Assembly (NCBI GenBank): GCA_026770615.1
Contig: MU632118.1
Coordinates: 11,950 to 30,088, forward strand
Direction: 5' to 3'
Length of the DNA: 18,139 nucleotides
Source: Pavlovales sp. CCMP2436
Lineage: Eukaryota > Haptophyta > Pavlovophyceae > Pavlovales
Shown here: positions 16,157-18,139 of the stretch, piece by piece
Layout of the letters: every line of letters begins with the position of its first letter
How positions within the stretch are numbered: the stretch's first letter is position 1
Notes under the pieces: model-generated
The model's input: only the letters and a program-made list of their open reading frames with translations
Databases searched by the model: none
What the model was told of the DNA's origin: nothing
Made by a program: the position numbers and the translations under genes

Positions 16157-17104
16157 TCACGCGGCCGGCTGCGCAGCACGCAGATACGCCACCACCTCGG
16201 CATGCCCGTTCTCCTCAGCCTCAGCAAGGCAATCCTCCCAGTCCACCGGGCAGCCGTGCTCTTGCGCGTACCGCAGCACCTCGAAATGCCCTCCTATCGC
16301 AGCATAGTAGCAGGTGCCGCCATCCCACTCGCAGCCATGCTCGTGCGCATAGCGCAGCACCTCGAGGTTCCCTCCCATCGCAGCCCAGTAGCAGGTGTCG
16401 CTGTCCCATTGGCAGCCACGCTCGTGCGCGTACCGCAGCACCTCGAGATGCCCTTATCCAGCAGCAGAGCGGCAGGTGCTGCTATCCCACGGGCAGCCGT
16501 GCTGGTGCGCGTATCGCAGCACCTCGAGGTGCCTTCCATCAGCAGCAAACCGGCAGGTGCTGCTGTCCCATGGGCAGCCGTGTTCGTGCGCGTGCCGCAG
16601 CACCTCGAGGTGCCCTCCCCCAGCAGCACTGCGGCATGTGTTGCTGTCCCATGGGCAGCCGCGAGAGTGGAGCCAGGCCAGCGCGTTCAAGTGCCCCTCA
16701 ACAGCGGCCGCATAGGATGCGCCTGTTGAGAGCGCGCACTGCCGGTTGTCAACCAGCTTCTCGAGCACGCTCACGTTCCCGACGGACGCAGCGAAGCGTA
16801 GAATCCTCGTCAGGAACACGAGGAGTCCGGACATGCGCTCCCACGCGAACACCGCGAGCGCGCGTGTGCAGAGGAAGTCCACGATGCACTTCTTCTCCGG
16901 CTTGCTCAAGTGGTCGCGGAAGGCCGCGCACACGAGCCGAAAGCACGTGCAGGCGGCGTCGGGGAGCAGCTTGGCTATGGTGTGGAGCGGGTCGCCGGTA
17001 AGGGCGCGGAGCAGCAGCGAGGGCTCCGACGCCAAAACGGCGGCCGCCGCGAGCCGCGCGCTCGTGCGCCCGGGGCAGTTCGCGCTCGGGCCGGCATCCG
17101 CCAT
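16157..17104 (-). pseudogene. F-box-like protein with 27-residue ankyrin-type repeats, copy 2, nonsense-interrupted
   Basis: ATG 17104 (MADAGPSAN) opens a frame through DPLHTIAKLLPDAACTCF and the F-box-like region into ankyrin-type repeats. A TAA at 16456-16454 replaces the last codon of the third full repeat. The same frame continues beyond it for three and a half more repeats, to the stop at 16157. The truncated product would be about 217 residues. An in-phase upstream ATG near 17179 (MAEALGSLVIARS) is an alternative start. The intact frame on both sides of the stop suggests a recent nonsense change. Compared with copy 1 the N-terminal frame is correct here but the repeat region is broken, so neither copy is entirely intact. 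Confidence 0.7.
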
Positions 17105-17662
17105 GGCTCGGCTCCCGGACTGGCAAAAAAGTCCGGCTGCCGAGCGCGCAATAACTAGACTCCCTAGTGCCTCCGCCATGGCTTTTGCACGCCGGAACTG
17201 GCAACTGTCCGGATGCCAAGAGCGCACAACAATCCATTGTTGTGTAATGCAATGATGGCCCTTCAATACACCCGTCAGCGCTCTAGGCGTTGTTGGAGGT
17301 GGCTTTCATGATATCTGCAGTGGGACTGAAAGGGGGTGCTCAGCCTCCCTGAGCAGCAATCAGCCTTGACGAAGATGGTTACACTGTGTGTGTGCTCGGC
17401 TGGTAGCCACACTACGACGCAGCCCACGATGCGGCGCCTGTCAGCGAGTGATATGGGTGGGATACGATCCCATGCGATGCACCTAAATGCGGTCCCCAAG
17501 TCCTGCATAACTCATATTTGCCACGGGTCAAATATGTGATTTCGAGAAGAGCGCAATGAATAATTGCCTATGGGAATGGCGTGGTGGTTTGGACCAGCTA
17601 GGCGCAAACTGTCTGCGATGACCACGGCGAGGATCATTTTACATCTCCGACTTGATCAGCTA
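16157..17662. repeat. Segmental duplication, copy 2
   Basis: Same-orientation counterpart of 10436-12349. It lacks the 81-bp and ~250-bp extra blocks and so serves as the unoccupied reference. It begins GCCGGCTGCGCAGCACGCA and ends at CTTGATCAGCTA. Confidence 0.85.
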
Positions 17663-18079
17663 GATATAATGTGTTTGGCCTTTGGGTTAGGCGATATGTG
17701 CACTGACAGTTACTTGCCGCGCCCAGCCCGTCTCGAATTCCCGTCGATTACTCGCGCGTGCTTACGAAGCACTAGCTAGAGATGCGGAATCGAACGGGCA
17801 TGGGCGGGCTGGAGTCTGACAACATCAAGTTTACACTCTTAATTTCGCAAAAGAGTTTTGCATGAGTTTAATGCTACGTACTTTCATTATTTCAGTACTG
17901 ACAGTATGTTAGATTTGATTATAAGATTATGGCCTACGCCCACCAAGCCTGCTCCCCACAACGAACAACAACAGCACTCCCAAACCACAACAAGAACACA
18001 CACAAACCCCTGCCAAAACGCCAAATGCACCTACAACGACCCCATCCGAACGAAGCACAAGTCATTTAACAGGAGAGGG
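17663..18079. other. Gene-free stretch with a strongly C/A-skewed tail
   Basis: No coding or RNA gene is supported. From about 17935 to 18060 the plus strand is almost free of G and T clusters and is dominated by CCCA, ACAAC and CACAA words. This strand asymmetry is not seen elsewhere in the window. Confidence 0.5.
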
Positions 18080-18138
18080 CAGATCATCTCCCTAAACGCC
18101 CTTGCCCCGGCACACTACCGGAGATCCATCGGCACGCG
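18080..18138 (+). repeat. Third, 59-bp copy of the inverted-repeat outer end
   Basis: It matches the reverse complement of 1-59 with one visible mismatch, and 13956-14014 in direct orientation with slightly more. It stays in the same outward-reading frame (QIISLNAL...). Similarity stops abruptly at 18080. The window is therefore bracketed by inverted ends as well as the inner 14-kb interval. Confidence 0.85.
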
Positions 18139-18139
18139 C

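Noticed and set aside
17715..17800. Possible tRNA on the minus strand (GTTCGATTC T-loop word)
   Set aside because: The flanking bases do not form the T-stem, and no acceptor or anticodon stem can be drawn.
1..18139. Major capsid protein, packaging ATPase, protein-primed PolB or integrase gene
   Set aside because: I looked for capsid, FtsK-type Walker, PolB and integrase/transposase motifs on both strands and found none that I could support.

Overview
The window looks like nuclear DNA of a GC-rich unicellular eukaryote, most likely a marine microalga. A haptophyte-like genome is my best guess, but that is inference. The reasons are GC-rich eukaryotic-style coding, a probable GT-AG intron, algal-type 27-residue ankyrin repeats, many fold-back (MITE-like) repeats, and a decayed replication module of the kind carried by polinton-like viruses and virophages. 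I see no tRNA, rRNA, CRISPR array or bacterial-type operon.

Layout. (1) Positions 1-443 and 13574-14014 are long, diverged inverted copies of one sequence. They bracket about 14 kb, and a 59-bp piece of the same end recurs inverted at 18080-18138, so the whole window is also bracketed. The repeat itself carries an open frame that reads outward on both sides. (2) The left interior, 894-9385, is the viral-like module: a small basic ORF, a probable HUH-type Rep, a small membrane protein, a very long minus-strand TV-Pol-type gene (disordered N-terminus, family-A-like polymerase, superfamily 3 helicase), and a divergent gene of about 450 codons with unknown function. (3) Positions 9386-10431 are non-coding, with a tight cluster of E2F-like sites beside an A/T tract. 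(4) Positions 10432-12349 hold an F-box-like/ankyrin gene and its downstream sequence. This whole block is duplicated at 16157-17662, outside the 14-kb interval, and a third N-terminal fragment lies at 15469-15795. (5) Positions 12350-15463 are a patchwork of short TIR elements, tandem repeats and nested hairpins around the right inverted repeat.

How it may work together. TV-Pol (polymerase plus helicase) and an HUH nickase would together form a self-replication module for a TIR-bounded element. No major capsid protein, packaging ATPase or integrase is recognisable, so this is either a capsid-less element or a degraded provirus. Almost every long gene is interrupted by single-base frameshifts or a stop codon, which means decay or uncorrected indels in the assembly; the sequence alone cannot separate these. 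All homology calls rest on motif reading by eye.
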